A DNA stretch of 64,000 bases from Lysobacter terrestris (GTDB taxonomy: Bacteria > Pseudomonadota > Gammaproteobacteria > Xanthomonadales > Xanthomonadaceae). The DNA lies in the NCBI RefSeq assembly GCF_014489475.1, contig NZ_CP060820.1, positions 1,628,001-1,692,000 on the forward strand, given 5' to 3'. The notes under the pieces are model-generated. The model was not told the origin of the DNA. It saw nothing but the letters and a program-made list of their open reading frames with translations, and did no database searches. Numbering within the stretch: the first letter of the stretch is position 1; each line of letters starts with the position of its first letter. A program made the position numbers and the translations under genes. Of this stretch, positions 46,250 to 55,393 are shown one piece after another.

Positions 46250-46327
46250 TGTCATCCCGAGCGCAGCGAGGGATCTGCTGTACGCCACGACGATGACAAC
46301 AGGTCCCGCGCTTCGCTCGGGACGACA
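46250..46327. repeat. REPIN-like inverted repeat pair between bioF and bioH
   Basis: The left arm TGTCATCCCGAGCGCAGCGA continues to GGGATCTG (46250-46277). The right arm (46300-46327) is its inverted copy with a few changes. The two are separated by 22 bp, and each arm is itself partly palindromic (CGAGCG...CGAGGG). This family is distinct from the one before tamA. It lies inside the biotin gene cluster, so a hairpin here may tune expression of bioH-bioC relative to bioB-bioF. Confidence 0.75.
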
Positions 46328-46336
46328 ATGTGTTTG

Positions 46337-47560
46337 CTAGCGCAGCATCTCGGCGACGCGCGCCTCGGCTTCGGCCTTGTCGCGCGCGCGGCCGAGCGCA
46401 TCGACCAATCCATCGACATCGGCGTGCGAATGCAGCGCCGACAGGGTCACGCGCAGGCGCGCGCGGCCTTCCGGCACCGTCGGCGGACGGATCGCCGCGA
46501 CCCAGTAGCCGCGTTGTTCGAGCGTGGCCGCCATCGACAGGGCGCGCGCATCGCTGCCGCACATCACCGGCTGGATCGGCGTTTCCGAGGGCAGCAGCAC
46601 CAGCCCGGCCTGCGCCGCGCGGTCCTTGAAGTGGGCGATCAGGTCGTAGAGCTTGCCGCGCCGCCAGTCCTCGCTGCGCGCGAGCTTCACCGCCGCCAGC
46701 GTCGCCGCGGCCTGCGCCGGCGGCAGGGCGGTGGTGTAGATGTAGGGGCGCGCGCTCTGCACCAGGTGTTCGATCAGGTCGGCATCGCCGACCACCGCCG
46801 CGCCGTAGCCGCCGAGCGCCTTGCCCAGGGTGACCAGCTGCAGCGGCACCTGGTCGACGCTCAGCTGCGCCTCGGCGACGCTGCCGCGGCCGTCCGGGCC
46901 GAGCACGCCGACGCCGTGCGCGTCGTCGACGTAGAGCAGCGCCTTCTGCACGCGCGCGGCGAGCGCGAGTTCGCGCAGCGGGGCGACGTCGCCGTCCATG
47001 CTGAAGACGCCGTCGGTGGCGAGCATCGCCACGCCGTCGGCGGCTTCGCGCATCAGTCGCAGCGCGCCGCTGGAATCGCCGTGCGGATAGCGGCGCAGCT
47101 TGCAGCCGGCCAAGCGCGCCGCGTCGATGAGGCTGGCGTGGTTGAGGCGGTCCTGCACGCACACGTCGTCGTCGCCGAGCAGCGATTGCACCACGGCGAG
47201 GTTGGCCATGAAGCCGCTGCCGAACAGCAGCGCGCGCGGCGCGCCGAGCCAGTCGGCGAGTTCCTTTTCCAGCGCATCGTGCAACGCGTGGTGCCCGCAC
47301 ACCAGGTGCGAGGCGACGCCGCCGGCGCCTTCGCGCGAAGCGGCGTCCTGCAGTGCGTTCACCACGGCGAAGTGCTGCGACAGGCCGAGGTAATCGTTGC
47401 TGCAGAAGTTCAGCAACGAGCGTGGCTTGCCGCTGGCGTCGGCCACTTCCATGCGCGCGCCGTCGCGATGCATGACCGGACGCAGCGTGCGCAGGCGCGA
47501 CGCGGCCGCGCGCTCGGCCCGCGCCGCGGCAATGCGCTCACGCCAGGACGCGCGGGCCAT
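46337..47560 (-). CDS. bioF: 8-amino-7-oxononanoate synthase BioF
   Basis: The 407-residue PLP enzyme condenses pimeloyl-ACP with alanine to make the first ring-precursor of biotin. It has [13 protein letters not shown] (near 51-63), [34 protein letters not shown], the [17 protein letters not shown] aspartate region and the PLP lysine in [28 protein letters not shown] follows. It starts with ATG at 47560, a single base after the bioB stop. Transcription therefore runs bioB to bioF directly. Confidence 0.95.
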   Translation of the reverse strand: MARASWRERIAAARAERAAASRLRTLRPVMHRDGARMEVADASGKPRSLLNFCSNDYLGLSQHFAVVNALQDAASREGAGGVASHLVCGHHALHDALEKELADWLGAPRALLFGSGFMANLAVVQSLLGDDDVCVQDRLNHASLIDAARLAGCKLRRYPHGDSSGALRLMREAADGVAMLATDGVFSMDGDVAPLRELALAARVQKALLYVDDAHGVGVLGPDGRGSVAEAQLSVDQVPLQLVTLGKALGGYGAAVVGDADLIEHLVQSARPYIYTTALPPAQAAATLAAVKLARSEDWRRGKLYDLIAHFKDRAAQAGLVLLPSETPIQPVMCGSDARALSMAATLEQRGYWVAAIRPPTVPEGRARLRVTLSALHSHADVDGLVDALGRARDKAEAEARVAEMLR

Positions 47561-47561
47561 C

Positions 47562-48632
47562 TCAGGCCACCGCGCAGGGAATGGTTTTGGCGCGGACAGC
47601 CGTGTCCGCGGTTTCGAGCTCGACGCTCTCTAGAATCTCGGCGTGCACGGTCTCCCCCTGTTCAACGACCGGCATGGGCGTCAGGCCCAAGCGTCCGAAC
47701 AATGCCATATCGCGTTCGGTGTCGGGGTTGCCGGTCGTCAGCAATTTCTCGCCGTAGAAGATGGAATTCGCACCGGCGAGGAAGCACAGCGCCTGCAATT
47801 CGTCGGACATGCTTTCGCGGCCGGCGGACAGCCGCACCATCGACTTCGGCATGAGGATGCGTGCAACTGCGACGGTGCGCACGAATTCGAACGGGTCGAG
47901 TTGCGCGGTACCCGCCAGCGGCGTGCCTTCGACCTGCACCAGGCGGTTGATCGGCACCGAATCCGGGTGCGCCGGCAGGTTGGCCAGCGTCTGCAGCAAG
48001 CCGGCGCGCTGGTCGCGCTGCTCGCCCATGCCGACGATGCCGCCGCAGCAGGTCTTCATGCCGACGTCGCGCACGTGCGCGAGCGTGTCCAGGCGGTCCT
48101 GCATCTCGCGGGTGTGGATGACCTCGCCGTAGAACTCCGGCGCGGTGTCGAGGTTGTGGTTGTAGTAGTCCAGGCCGGCGGCCTTCAACGCCTTGGCCTG
48201 CTCGCCGGACAGCATGCCCAGCGTCGCGCAGGTCTCCAGGCCCAGTGCCTTCACCTGCGAAATCATGTCGGCGACCTTGGGCATGTCGCGGTCCTTCGGC
48301 GAGCGCCAGGCCGCGCCCATGCAGAAGCGCGACGCGCCGGCGGCCTTGGCCTGCCTGGCCTTCTCCAGCACCGCTTCGGTCGACATCAGCTTGGTCGCGT
48401 CGACGCCGGTGTGGTAGCGCGCGGCCTGCGGGCAGTAGCCGCAGTCCTCGGGGCAGCCGCCGGTCTTGATCGACAGCAGGGTGCTGACCTGGACCTGGAC
48501 CGGGTCGAAGTGGGCGCGGTGGACGCTGCCGGCGCGGTGCAGCAGTTCCGGGAAGGGCAGGTCGAACAGGGCGCGGACTTCCTCGCGGCTCCAGTCGTGG
48601 CGAAGTTCGGGCGAATTACCGACGGCAGGCAT
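47562..48632 (-). CDS. bioB: Biotin synthase BioB
   Basis: The 356-residue radical-SAM enzyme inserts sulfur into dethiobiotin. The cluster-binding cysteines are C60, C64 and C67 in [58 protein letters not shown] and [12 protein letters not shown] are the usual BioB segments. The C-terminus includes [21 protein letters not shown], normal for the family. The ATG at 48632 was chosen because the family starts here; the frame is open upstream. It is the first gene of the cluster and sits under the BirA-like operator at 48692-48725. bioA and bioD are not in this window. Confidence 0.96.
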   Translation of the reverse strand: MPAVGNSPELRHDWSREEVRALFDLPFPELLHRAGSVHRAHFDPVQVQVSTLLSIKTGGCPEDCGYCPQAARYHTGVDATKLMSTEAVLEKARQAKAAGASRFCMGAAWRSPKDRDMPKVADMISQVKALGLETCATLGMLSGEQAKALKAAGLDYYNHNLDTAPEFYGEVIHTREMQDRLDTLAHVRDVGMKTCCGGIVGMGEQRDQRAGLLQTLANLPAHPDSVPINRLVQVEGTPLAGTAQLDPFEFVRTVAVARILMPKSMVRLSAGRESMSDELQALCFLAGANSIFYGEKLLTTGNPDTERDMALFGRLGLTPMPVVEQGETVHAEILESVELETADTAVRAKTIPCAVA

Positions 48633-48669
48633 GGGGGTTTTCCGACAGACGTGGGCGGATCGGGCGGGC

Positions 48670-48725
48670 AGTCTGGAAACCATGGCCCTCCCTGTCAACC
48701 AAACGGACGCGCACTGGGTTGACGG
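48670..48725 (-). promoter_or_regulatory. bioB promoter overlapped by a BirA-type operator
   Basis: On the minus strand a perfect -35 box TTGACA (plus positions 48693-48698) is followed 17 bp later by a weak -10, CAGACT (48670-48675). This predicts a transcript start near 48663. The -35 lies inside an inverted repeat, TGTCAACC (48693-48700) and GGTTGACG (48717-48724), with a 16-bp spacer. This fits the BirA consensus half-sites TTGTnAACC and GGTTnACAA. Bound BirA-biotinyl-AMP would cover the -35. The plus-strand comF reading frame begins inside the same segment. Confidence 0.72.
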
Positions 48726-49488
48726 CAACCCGGAGGCCCCCGGACCCTCGGTCCAGACCACCCGGCGCTGGCTGCACTGGCTGCGCGTGGACGCGGCGCG
48801 GCTGCTGTGGCCGAGTCGGTGCCAGGTCTGCACGGCGCCGGGACTGGAAGGGCTGGACCTGTGCGCCGCCTGCGCGGACGCCCTGCCCTGGAACCACACC
48901 GCCTGCCCGCGCTGCGCCCTGCCGCTGCCGGCGGCGGAGACCTGCGGCGACTGCCTGCGCCGCGCGACGGCCCTGGCGCGCCGGGGCCGGGTGCCGGCGC
49001 TGGACCGCGTCCACGCCGGCTTCGTCTATGCCGCGCCCGTCGACCGCCTGCTGCCGCGCTTCAAGTTCCACCGCGACCTGGCGGCAGGCGCGCTGCTGTC
49101 GCAGCTGCTGGCCGAGTCGACCGCCGGCCTGCCACGGCCGGACGCGTTGGTGCCGGTGCCCCTGCACCGCGCGCGACTGCGCCGCCGCGGGTACGACCAG
49201 GCGCTGGAACTGGCGCGCCCACTCGCCTGCGCGCTCGACCTGCCCCTGCGCGTCGACCTGCTGCAGCGGCTGCGCGCGACCGCGCCGCAGTCGGAACTCA
49301 GCGCCGCGGCGCGCCGGCGCAACCTGCGCGGGGCGTTCGCGGTGGCGCCGCACGCGCCGCTGCCGGCCCGCGTGGCACTGGTCGACGACGTGATGACGAC
49401 CGGGGCGACCCTGCACGCCGCGGCCGACGCCCTGAAACGTGCCGGCGTGCAGCACGTGGAGGCGTGGGTGTGCGCGCGGGTGCCTTAG
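48682..49488 (+). CDS. comF: ComF family protein (phosphoribosyltransferase-like)
   Basis: The 268-residue protein has an N-terminal zinc-finger-like region, with [22 protein letters not shown] and [17 protein letters not shown] between about 47 and 97. The PRTase fold at 130-260 has [24 protein letters not shown] and the phosphate loop [21 protein letters not shown]. ComF supports natural DNA uptake. The ATG at 48682 is weakly supported by GGA; a GTG at 48788 would remove the BirA-like operator from the coding part. The divergent neighbour is bioB. It converges with the RidA gene, 13 bp apart. Confidence 0.88.
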   Translation: MALPVNQTDAHWVDGNPEAPGPSVQTTRRWLHWLRVDAARLLWPSRCQVCTAPGLEGLDLCAACADALPWNHTACPRCALPLPAAETCGDCLRRATALARRGRVPALDRVHAGFVYAAPVDRLLPRFKFHRDLAAGALLSQLLAESTAGLPRPDALVPVPLHRARLRRRGYDQALELARPLACALDLPLRVDLLQRLRATAPQSELSAAARRRNLRGAFAVAPHAPLPARVALVDDVMTTGATLHAAADALKRAGVQHVEAWVCARVP

Positions 49489-49501
49489 CGGTCCGCGATG
49501 C

Positions 49502-50002
49502 TCATGGCGTGGGCACGGGAATGGACACCTTGGCCGCGCGCCCGGAACCGATCACCGCCTCCGCGCGGATCTCCATCGGCGCATCCTGCGAATACAGCGC
49601 GGTGGTGCCCACGGCGGTCCAGGCGGGGTAACGGTCGCGGAAGAACTCGCCGTGCACCTTCAGCACCACGGCAATGCGTTCGCGGAATTCGGCGTGGTCG
49701 CGCGCGACGTGAAAGCTGTGCAGCTCGACCACGTCCTCGAGGCTGGCCCCGGCGGCTTCCAGGTGCCGTTGCAGCTGGCGGAAGGCCCAGCGGATCTTCT
49801 CTTCCTCGGTGCTCCCTTCGCTGGCGGGAATCCCCGACACGATCACGCGTTCGCCGAGCTTCACCACCGGCGAGTAGTGGATGGCGTGATAGGAGCCTTC
49901 CCAGCCCGGCGGGGCCAGGTGTTCGCGCGCGCTCGCCTGGGCGTGCGCGCCGCCGCAGGCGGCCAGGCCCGCCAGCAGCAGGAACGGGAAGCGGAGGGGC
50001 AT
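49502..50002 (-). CDS. RidA-family protein with an export signal
   Basis: The 166-residue protein has the RidA (YjgF/YER057c) fold in its last 140 residues. YSPVVKLGERVIVSGIPASEG holds the start of the fold, KIRWAFRQLQRHLEAAGASLEDVVELHSFHV the long helix, and YPAWTAVGTTALYSQDAPMEIRAEAVIG the conserved end (usually TxVxVxxLxxPxxxxEIExxA). Unlike typical cytosolic RidA (about 130 residues), it starts with a signal peptide (MPLRFPFLLLAGLAACGGAHAQA), which predicts a periplasmic location. An in-frame ATG at 50014 is a possible longer start. The imine-hydrolysing arginine is not certain. Confidence 0.82.
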   Translation of the reverse strand: MPLRFPFLLLAGLAACGGAHAQASAREHLAPPGWEGSYHAIHYSPVVKLGERVIVSGIPASEGSTEEEKIRWAFRQLQRHLEAAGASLEDVVELHSFHVARDHAEFRERIAVVLKVHGEFFRDRYPAWTAVGTTALYSQDAPMEIRAEAVIGSGRAAKVSIPVPTP

Positions 50003-50095
50003 GGACGACTCCATCGACGGCGGCGCAGGGCCGACATTGCCGCACGCGTCGCGCCCTTCGCGCTTTCGCAAAGTTGGCGGGATGGTGTCGCGGGA

Positions 50096-50172
50096 TGGCG
50101 CGCCTGGAGGGATTCGAACCCCCGACCAATGGCTTCGGAAGCCACTACTCTATCCGGCTGAGCTACAGGCGC
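50096..50172 (-). tRNA. tRNA-Arg (anticodon CCG)
   Basis: A 77-nt gene with encoded CCA. The acceptor stem GCGCCTG (5' end at 50172) pairs with CAGGCGC, then discriminator G and CCA. The anticodon arm is GTGGC-TTCCGAA-GCCAT, so the anticodon is CCG and it reads CGG, a major arginine codon in this G+C-rich genome. The T arm carries GGTTCGAATCC. A TAGAAT box (-10) lies upstream. Confidence 0.95.
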
Positions 50173-50212
50173 CTGATGAAAACCGCGCGATGGCGGGCAT
50201 CGCGGGACCGGC

Positions 50213-50221
50213 ATTCTAGCA
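50213..50221 (-). promoter_or_regulatory. Extended -10 promoter of tRNA-Arg
   Basis: On the minus strand, TGC followed by TAGAAT (50218 to 50213) is an extended -10 element about 40 bp before the mature tRNA 5' end. No good -35 box is seen in the G+C-rich upstream sequence. Confidence 0.5.
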
Positions 50222-50249
50222 GCGCCGGCGGCGCCTGCGGCTCCCGCGC

Positions 50250-51557
50250 TCAGACCGCCCGGCGCAGGGCGTCGCCGGAGTCGGTGAGCCAGCGCGAGAA
50301 ATCGCCCAGCTCCATCGCCTTGGCGAACAGATGCCCCTGCACCACGTCGCAGTTGCGCACGCGCAGGGCTTCGAGGGTTTCCTCGTCCTCCACGCCCTCG
50401 GCCACGACGTGCAGGCCGAAGCGGTGGGCCAGGTCGATGATCAGCGAGGTGATGTCGGCGCAGGTGGCGTCGATCAGCATGCCGGAGACGAAGGATCGGT
50501 CGATCTTCAGCTCGTCGGCGGGGATGTCCTTGAAGTAGGCCAGGCACGAATAGCCGGTGCCGAAGTCGTCGATCGAGATCTTCACGCCCATGTCGCGGAT
50601 GCGCGAGAGGATGCGGAAGCTGTGGCGCGGGTCCATCACCAGCGAGCGCTCGGTGATTTCCAGCACCAGTTGCACGTCGGGCGTCGCCCACAGGTTCAGC
50701 GCGTTCTCGACCAGGTCGGGCAGGTCGTCCTGGCCGACCAGTTCCGGCGGCACGTTCACCGCGACCCCGAACGGCACGTGCGGCAGCTTCCATTCGCCGG
50801 CATGGCGCAGCGCCGAGTTGAGCGCCCAGATCGTCATGCGCTTGATCTGCCCGGTCTGTTCGGCGATCGGGATGAACTGGCCTGGCGAGACCAGCCCGCG
50901 CGAGCGGTGCCGCCAGCGCATCAGCGCCTCGGCGCCGATCGGGACCAGGTCGGGCAGGCGCAGCTTGGGCTGGTAGACCAGGAACATCTCGCCGCGCTGC
51001 ACGGCGCCGTCGAGTTCGATCTCCAGGTCCCACAGTTCGGACAGGCCGAGGTCGTCGCCGCTTTCCGGCGGGAACAACCAGCGCTGCCCGGTCGCGCGTG
51101 CCAGCTCCAGGCTTTTCTCGGCTTGCAGCAGCAGGAACTCGGCCTGCGTCGCGTGCAGCGGGCACAGCGCGACGCCGACCGTCGCGGTCATGCGCACGCG
51201 GCCGTTGCCGCCGTCGAAGGGCACCTCGAACAGGCGGAACAGCTTCTGCACGGCGAGCTCGGCGTGGCCGGCGTTCATCACCCCCGGCAGGATCAGCGCG
51301 AAGCGGTTGTCGCCGATGCGCGCGGCGTAGTCCTGCGTGCGCGCCATCGTATGCAGCTGCTGCGCGATGTGGCGCAGGGCGCGATCGCCGAAGTCGTAAC
51401 CGTGCGCGGCATTCAGGCGGGCGAAGCCGTCGACGTCGACGACCACCAGCGCGAGGTTGGTCTTGCGCTCGTTGGCCAGGCCGACGTGGCGCCGCAGCAA
51501 CGCCAGGAAGCTGCGGCGGTTGTGCAGGCCGGTGAGGTCGTCCTCGATGCTGCTCAT
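50250..51557 (-). CDS. c-di-GMP phosphodiesterase with degenerate GGDEF and intact EAL domain
   Basis: The 435-residue cytoplasmic protein has a GGDEF domain (about 1-165) starting DDLTGLHNRRSFLALL. The active site reads RIGDNRF (80-86) where GGDEF is expected, so it should not make c-di-GMP; it may bind GTP or act as a regulator. The EAL domain (175-430) keeps the catalytic set: EAL at 210-212, N in AVNVPPEL, EITERS, DDFGTGYS, KIDRSFV, VAEGVE and VQGHLF. The ATG at 51557 precedes the conserved start. An HD-GYP gene ends 28 bp upstream on the same strand, so the two probably share a transcript. Confidence 0.9.
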   Translation of the reverse strand: MSSIEDDLTGLHNRRSFLALLRRHVGLANERKTNLALVVVDVDGFARLNAAHGYDFGDRALRHIAQQLHTMARTQDYAARIGDNRFALILPGVMNAGHAELAVQKLFRLFEVPFDGGNGRVRMTATVGVALCPLHATQAEFLLLQAEKSLELARATGQRWLFPPESGDDLGLSELWDLEIELDGAVQRGEMFLVYQPKLRLPDLVPIGAEALMRWRHRSRGLVSPGQFIPIAEQTGQIKRMTIWALNSALRHAGEWKLPHVPFGVAVNVPPELVGQDDLPDLVENALNLWATPDVQLVLEITERSLVMDPRHSFRILSRIRDMGVKISIDDFGTGYSCLAYFKDIPADELKIDRSFVSGMLIDATCADITSLIIDLAHRFGLHVVAEGVEDEETLEALRVRNCDVVQGHLFAKAMELGDFSRWLTDSGDALRRAV

Positions 51558-51585
51558 CGTCGGTCCATCGGGTGCCGCCGCGCGC

Positions 51586-52833
51586 TCAATGCAGGAACAG
51601 TTCGACCGGGTCGATGCCGTAGGCACCGCTCGGCAAACCGCTCTTCACGCTCAAGGGCTGGCCTTTGTCGTCCTTGTCGACTTCGCCCAGGTCGAGCACG
51701 CGGAACTGCTGCAGCGGCGACTTGTCGGCGTCGAGCAGCAGCATCACCCGCGGGCGCAGGCGCTTGAGGCTGTGCACGTCGGTGACCACCGCGACCTGGC
51801 CGTTGGAGAGTTCCACCAGCGAGCCGGTCGGATAGATGCCGCAGTTCTGGATGAATTGCTCGACCAGCTCGGGCTGGAACAGCTTGCCGCGCTGCTGGTA
51901 CAGCTCGTTCACCGCCAGGTGCGGCGAGCGGCCGGGGGCGTGCGGGCGCGCGTTGGTCATCGCGTCGTAGCTGTCGACGATGCCCATGATGCGACCGAAG
52001 ATCGGGATGTCGCTGCCGTGCAGCTTCCACGGGTAGCCGCTGCCGTCGTGGCGCTCGTGGTGGGTGGCGACGATCTCGCGCAGCTTCGGCGACAGCCCCG
52101 GCGTGGAATCGATGATCTCCAGGCCGTGCTCCACGTGCTTGCGCACTTCCTCGAACTCGTCGCGCAGCAGCGGCGTGGTCTTGTGCAGCAGCCCGGTCGA
52201 CACGCGGGTCTTGCCGACGTCGCAGAGCAGGCCCGACAGCGCCAGCAGCTGCAGCTCGGGGCGCTCCAGGCCGAGGTGGCGGCCGAAGCTGGCGGCGAGG
52301 ATCGCGCAGCCCATGGCGTGCTGGTAGGCGTAATTGTCGCGCCGCTTCATCTCCTTGAGCCAGACGAAGGCGGTGGGATTGCGCAGGATCGAGTCGATCA
52401 TCGCGTCGACGCCGTCCTTGAGCCGGTCCAGGTCGATGCGCTTGCCGTCCTGCAGGTCGGTCATCACCTCTTCGATCGACGCGGCCAGCGTGGCGTGCAC
52501 GACTTCGGCCTGGCGCAGCTCGACCTGGACGTCGACCTGCGGTTCCCAGCGCGTCTTGCGCAGCGCCGCGACCTCGGCGGCGGCGCGGCCCTGGCGGATC
52601 GGATCGGGTTCGGCGAAGGCGAGGTAGCGCGGGTCCGGCGACGCGCCGAGTTCGACGTCGATCCAGACGTGGTTGCACAGGCGCTGCAGCATCGCGACCT
52701 CGTCCTCGGACGTGATCTTGATGCCCTGCATCAGGAAGGCGGTTTCCAGCCAGGGACGGTCGAGCCGGCTGACGTACATCCCCAACGTCAGACCCTGCAC
52801 CGTGATCCTGACTTCCCTGGACTGGATGTCCAT
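51586..52833 (-). CDS. HD-GYP domain protein with DUF3391 N-terminus
   Basis: The 415-residue protein begins with DUF3391 (about 1-110; LTLGMYVSRLDRPWLETAFLMQG). An HD-GYP domain follows at about 160-330. H172 (in YQHAMG) is the first metal ligand. The HD motif reads LLCDVGK, with cysteine C204 in place of the usual histidine and D205 retained. The second histidines HHE (258-260) and the GSGYP box (264-268) are present. HD-GYP enzymes hydrolyse c-di-GMP with a metal pair; the cysteine may weaken or alter this. It sits directly upstream of the EAL gene and diverges from ubiA. Confidence 0.87.
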   Translation of the reverse strand: MDIQSREVRITVQGLTLGMYVSRLDRPWLETAFLMQGIKITSEDEVAMLQRLCNHVWIDVELGASPDPRYLAFAEPDPIRQGRAAAEVAALRKTRWEPQVDVQVELRQAEVVHATLAASIEEVMTDLQDGKRIDLDRLKDGVDAMIDSILRNPTAFVWLKEMKRRDNYAYQHAMGCAILAASFGRHLGLERPELQLLALSGLLCDVGKTRVSTGLLHKTTPLLRDEFEEVRKHVEHGLEIIDSTPGLSPKLREIVATHHERHDGSGYPWKLHGSDIPIFGRIMGIVDSYDAMTNARPHAPGRSPHLAVNELYQQRGKLFQPELVEQFIQNCGIYPTGSLVELSNGQVAVVTDVHSLKRLRPRVMLLLDADKSPLQQFRVLDLGEVDKDDKGQPLSVKSGLPSGAYGIDPVELFLH

Positions 52834-52991
52834 GTCGTTCCCCTAAGTCCTTGAGTAGCCTACGCCGGCGCGTGGCGCAGGCATAGTGCAGCGCGGGCCC
52901 ACCGGTCCGGAATTCCAGCGCGATCGGCGACAATGCCCACGCTGCCTGCATCCAGGCCGATTCCACAAACCCGATCCCACGAGTGCGACGC

Positions 52992-53903
52992 ATGGGTTAC
53001 GAGCGCGACTACGCCCCGATTCCACCGACCGTGCCGCGGTGGCGCGAGCGCCTGGGCCAGTACTGGTCGCTGGTCCGCGGCGACCGGCCGATCGGCTGGC
53101 TGCTGCTGCTGTGGCCGACGTGGTGGGGCCTGTGGCTCGCCGCGAAGGGCGTGCCGCCGTGGTGGACGCTGGTGGTGTTCAGCCTCGGCGTGTGGCTGAC
53201 GCGCGCGGCCGGCTGCGTGATCAACGACTACGCCGACCGCTGGCTCGATCCGCACGTCGAGCGCACCAAGCAACGGCCGCTCGCCACCGGCGCCGTGCGC
53301 GGACGCGAGGCGCTCGCGCTGTTCGCGGTGCTGATGCTGGTCGCGTTCGGCCTGGTGCTGACGATGAACCGGCTCACCGTCTGGATGAGCTTCGTCGGCG
53401 TGGTCCTGGCCGCGAGTTATCCGTACCTGAAGCGCTACACCTACCTGCCGCAGGTGTACCTGGGCATGGCGTTCGGCTGGGGCATCCCGATGGCGTTCGC
53501 CGCGATCCAGGGCGAAGTGCCGGCGCTCGCATGGCTGCTGTACGTCGCCAACATCCTGTGGTCGACCGCGTACGACACCTGGTACGCGATGGTCGATCGC
53601 GACGACGACCTGCGCATGGGCAGCAAGTCGACGGCGATCCTGTTCGGCGACATGGACCTGGTCGCGCAGGGCGTGCTGTACACGCTGTTCTTCTACGCCC
53701 TGTTCCTGGTCGGGCGGCGCGCGGAGCTGGGGCCGTACTACTGGTATGCGCTGGGCGTGGCCGCGTTGCTGGTCGTCTACGAATTCGTGCTGGCGCGCGG
53801 GCGCGACCGCGACGGCTGCTTCCGCGCCTTCCTGCACAACCACTGGGTGGGGCTGGTGGTGTTCGCGGGCTTCGCCCTCGACTTCGCGCTGCGCGCGCGA
53901 TGA
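52992..53903 (+). CDS. ubiA: 4-hydroxybenzoate octaprenyltransferase UbiA
   Basis: The 303-residue inner-membrane enzyme adds the octaprenyl tail to 4-hydroxybenzoate in ubiquinone synthesis. The first Asp-rich motif is [23 protein letters not shown] (near 78-100). The second is [22 protein letters not shown] (near 194-215). About eight transmembrane helices surround them, starting with [16 protein letters not shown]. The ATG at 52992 is inside a GTG-opened frame. The TGA stop overlaps the next gene's ATG (ATGA). ubiC was not found nearby. Confidence 0.93.
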   Translation: MGYERDYAPIPPTVPRWRERLGQYWSLVRGDRPIGWLLLLWPTWWGLWLAAKGVPPWWTLVVFSLGVWLTRAAGCVINDYADRWLDPHVERTKQRPLATGAVRGREALALFAVLMLVAFGLVLTMNRLTVWMSFVGVVLAASYPYLKRYTYLPQVYLGMAFGWGIPMAFAAIQGEVPALAWLLYVANILWSTAYDTWYAMVDRDDDLRMGSKSTAILFGDMDLVAQGVLYTLFFYALFLVGRRAELGPYYWYALGVAALLVVYEFVLARGRDRDGCFRAFLHNHWVGLVVFAGFALDFALRAR

Positions 53904-55318
53904 GCGCCGGCCGCGAACCCTGGCTGGCGCGCGCGGCCCTGCGCTGCGCCGCCTTCGCCGAACGCTGGTTTCCCGACGCGTGGGTGTTCGCGGTGATCGG
54001 CGTGCTGATCGTCGCGGTGGCCGCGTTGCTCGGCGGGGCGACGCCGCAGGCGACCGCGCAGGCGTTCGGCAAGGGCTACTGGAGCCTGATCCCGTTCACC
54101 ATGCAGATGGTGTTCGTCGTCATCGGCGGCTACGTGGTGGCGACGGCGCCGGTGGTGGCGCGGCTGATCGGGCGCCTGGCGCGCTGGCCGCGCAGCGGCC
54201 GCGGCGCGGTCGCGTTCGTCGCCACGGTGAGCATGCTGACGTCGCTGCTGAGCTGGGGCTTCTCGCTGGTCTTCGCCGGCCTGCTGGTGCGCGCGCTGGC
54301 GCGACGCACCGAGCTGCGCATGGACTACCGCGCGGCGGGCGCCGCCGCCTACCTCGGGCTCGGCGCGGTGTGGGCGCTGGGGCTCAGTTCGTCGGCAGCG
54401 CAGCTGCAGGCGAATCCGGCGAGCATGCCGCCCGGCCTGCTCGAGATCACCGGCGTGCTGCCGTTCGCGCAGACGATCTTCCTGTGGCAGTCGCTGGCGC
54501 TGACCGCGGCGTTGATCGTCGTGTCGGTGCTGGTCGCCTACGCGACCGCGCCGGGCGAAGCCGCGGCGCGCGGCGTGGAGCTGGCGACAACGTTGCACGA
54601 CGAAGCGCCGGCGCCGGTGCGCACGCGCCCGGGCGAATGGCTGGAGCACAGCCCGCTGCTGACCGTGCTGCTGTCGCTGCTCGCCTTCGGCTGGCTGGCC
54701 AGCGAGTTCGCCGCCAAGCCGTTCGCGAACGCGATCGCCGATCTCAACACCTACAACCTGCTGTTCCTGTCGCTGGCCCTGCTGCTGCACTGGCGGCCGC
54801 GCGGCTTCCTCGATGCGGTGACGCGCGCGGTGCCGGGCACGGCGGGCGTGCTGCTGCAGTTCCCGCTGTACGGCGGCATCGCGATGCTGCTGACCGGCGT
54901 GCCCGGCACCGATGGCGCCACCCTCGCGCACCGGCTGTCGGAGCTGTTCGTGCAGGTTGCCTCGCGCGACAGCTTCGCGCTGGTGATGGGCGCGTACTCG
55001 GCGGTGCTGGGTTTCTTCGTGCCCTCGGGCGGCGGCAAGTGGATCATCGAGGCGCCGTACGTGATGCAGGCCGCGACCGAACTGCAGGTGCACCTGGGCT
55101 GGGCGGTGCAGGTCTACAACGCCGCCGAGGCGCTGCCGAACCTGGTCAATCCGTTCTGGATGCTGCCGCTGCTGGGCGTGCTGGGCTTGAAGGCGCGCGA
55201 CATCGTCGGCTTCACCTTCGTGCAGTTGCTGGTGCATGTGCCGCTGGTGCTGGGCCTGCTGTGGCTGCTCGGCATGACGTTGGACTACGTGCCGCCGGTG
55301 CTGCCGGTGGTCTCGTAG
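53900..55318 (+). CDS. AtoE-like short-chain fatty acid transporter (TIGR00366 family)
   Basis: The 472-residue membrane protein has about 12 transmembrane helices. It begins after a short amphipathic part, [24 protein letters not shown], and has the family segments [35 protein letters not shown] and [21 protein letters not shown] (near 373-393), the last especially typical. E. coli AtoE takes up short-chain fatty acids such as acetoacetate or butyrate. It starts in a 4-base overlap with ubiA, so translation is probably coupled, although the two pathways are unrelated. A hairpin follows its stop, before tatC. Confidence 0.85.
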   Translation: MSAGREPWLARAALRCAAFAERWFPDAWVFAVIGVLIVAVAALLGGATPQATAQAFGKGYWSLIPFTMQMVFVVIGGYVVATAPVVARLIGRLARWPRSGRGAVAFVATVSMLTSLLSWGFSLVFAGLLVRALARRTELRMDYRAAGAAAYLGLGAVWALGLSSSAAQLQANPASMPPGLLEITGVLPFAQTIFLWQSLALTAALIVVSVLVAYATAPGEAAARGVELATTLHDEAPAPVRTRPGEWLEHSPLLTVLLSLLAFGWLASEFAAKPFANAIADLNTYNLLFLSLALLLHWRPRGFLDAVTRAVPGTAGVLLQFPLYGGIAMLLTGVPGTDGATLAHRLSELFVQVASRDSFALVMGAYSAVLGFFVPSGGGKWIIEAPYVMQAATELQVHLGWAVQVYNAAEALPNLVNPFWMLPLLGVLGLKARDIVGFTFVQLLVHVPLVLGLLWLLGMTLDYVPPVLPVVS

Positions 55319-55334
55319 GGCGAGGCGAACAAGA

Positions 55335-55369
55335 GCGCGGGCGATTTGATTGCCCCAGGCCGCCCGCGC
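55335..55369. terminator. Hairpin between convergent atoE-like and tatC genes
   Basis: GCGCGGGCG (55335-55343) pairs perfectly with CGCCCGCGC (55361-55369) across a 17-nt loop. It has no T-run on either side, so it may be a two-way stop acting with Rho, or an mRNA end protector. Confidence 0.5.
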
Positions 55370-55393
55370 GGCATCATTGTCCGGACGCGGGAG

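Noticed and set aside
50096-50249. An integration site at tRNA-Arg
   Set aside because: Both sides carry ordinary chromosomal genes (RidA and an EAL protein) and no copy of the tRNA 3' end is visible nearby.
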